Below are positions 14,224 to 14,485 of a stretch of DNA of 14,485 nt, in pieces. The position numbers and the translations under genes are program-made. Position 1 is the first letter of the stretch. Each line of letters opens with the position of its first letter. The notes under the pieces are model-generated. The model was given only the letters and a program-made list of their open reading frames with translations. It had not been told where the DNA came from and made no database searches. Source of the stretch: Actinomycetes bacterium (GTDB taxonomy: Bacteria; Actinomycetota; Actinomycetes; Mycobacteriales; Mycobacteriaceae); assembly GCA_022600695.1 (NCBI GenBank), contig JAHZJY010000083.1:1-14485 (forward strand). Direction: 5' to 3'.

Positions 14224-14485
14224 GCGTCGCGCTCGATGATCTGCTCGACGAGAGCGTGGATTTCCCGGAGACGGTGCCTGCCTCGCCGGCGGGGTGGTGG
14301 GGCCGGGCCGGGGCTTTCTGTATCGACGTGATCTTCGGCGTCGGTGCCGTGCTGAGTCTGTTGCTGGTGGCATGGTCCTCCCCGCGCGGGAGCTGGACGT
14401 GGTGGGTGTGCATCGTGCTCGCCGCCCCGCTCGTGGTGGCGATCGGCGTCAACCGACTCCTCGCCCCGGCGATCACCGGATGGAC
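14220..14485 (+). CDS. RDD-family membrane protein, 5' part (runs off the window)
   Basis: The GTG at 14220 overlaps the mas stop (GTGA) and the frame stays open for 88 codons to the window edge. A polar N-terminus is followed by GWWGRAGAFCIDVIFG, whose Arg and Asp match the first helix of the RDD domain. A second hydrophobic segment contains WWVCIVLAAPLVVAI. In M. tuberculosis the second gene after mce1F (Rv0176) is also an Mce-associated membrane protein, and this one occupies the same place. The last gene function is not established; a role in Mce complex assembly is inferred from context. Confidence 0.8.
   Translation, partial: MSVALDDLLDESVDFPETVPASPAGWWGRAGAFCIDVIFGVGAVLSLLLVAWSSPRGSWTWWVCIVLAAPLVVAIGVNRLLAPAITGW

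Noticed and set aside
3903..14485. Identification as the cholesterol-importing mce4 locus
   Set aside because: No adjacent steroid-degradation genes and no KstR-type operator were seen, and the protein blocks I recall match Mce1 rather than Mce4.
1..14485. tRNA, rRNA, CRISPR array or phage genes
   Set aside because: No cloverleaf, rRNA core sequence, regular spaced repeats or phage proteins were found by reading both strands.

Overview
The window is high-GC actinobacterial DNA, most likely from a Mycobacterium/Mycolicibacterium-type organism. The evidence is strong G/C bias at third codon positions, TANNNT-type -10 elements, a possible leaderless start, and above all an Mce lipid-importer operon laid out as in mycobacteria (yrbEA-yrbEB-mceA to F-mas-RDD). 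Nothing in the sequence fixes the species.

Left part (1-2500), accessory-looking: positions 3-119 hold the C-terminal end of an insertion-sequence transposase with codon use unlike the rest. It is followed by a minus-strand hotdog-fold acyl-CoA thioesterase (168-647). Divergent from this is an unusual short-chain dehydrogenase-like protein with an N-terminal four-cysteine zinc motif (687-2168). A three-unit 15-bp tandem repeat covers its start and a -10 element sits 5 nt upstream. A hairpin at 2215-2237 separates it from a convergent 38-codon minus-strand gene (2249-2365) that has a strong Shine-Dalgarno sequence.

Middle (2366-3902): a TetR-family regulator (2506-3165) is translationally coupled to a START/SRPBCC-fold protein (3165-3608). 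The 294-bp gap before the mce operon is rich in candidate control elements: a TACATT -10 (3764-3769), a 30-bp imperfect palindrome exactly at the expected transcription start (3776-3805), and a 21-codon upstream reading frame containing Cys-Asp-Arg-Cys (3841-3906). The stop codon of that frame overlaps the yrbEA start codon.

Right part (3903-14485): one tightly packed mce operon. yrbEA and yrbEB encode the permease pair. mceA, B, C, D and F encode single-membrane-anchored MCE substrate-binding proteins and mceE an MCE lipoprotein. A Mas-type accessory membrane protein follows, then an RDD-family membrane protein cut by the window edge. Start/stop overlaps (mostly ATGA/GTGA) suggest translational coupling. 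By established knowledge of the family these proteins form an ABC-type importer that carries lipids (fatty or mycolic acids for Mce1, cholesterol for Mce4) across the envelope, using an MceG ATPase that is normally encoded elsewhere. As far as I can recall the sequences, YrbEA/B and MceA, C and D resemble the M. tuberculosis Mce1 set. Here, however, the upstream neighbours are TetR + SRPBCC instead of fadD5 and a GntR regulator, suggesting an Mce1-type paralogue under different control.
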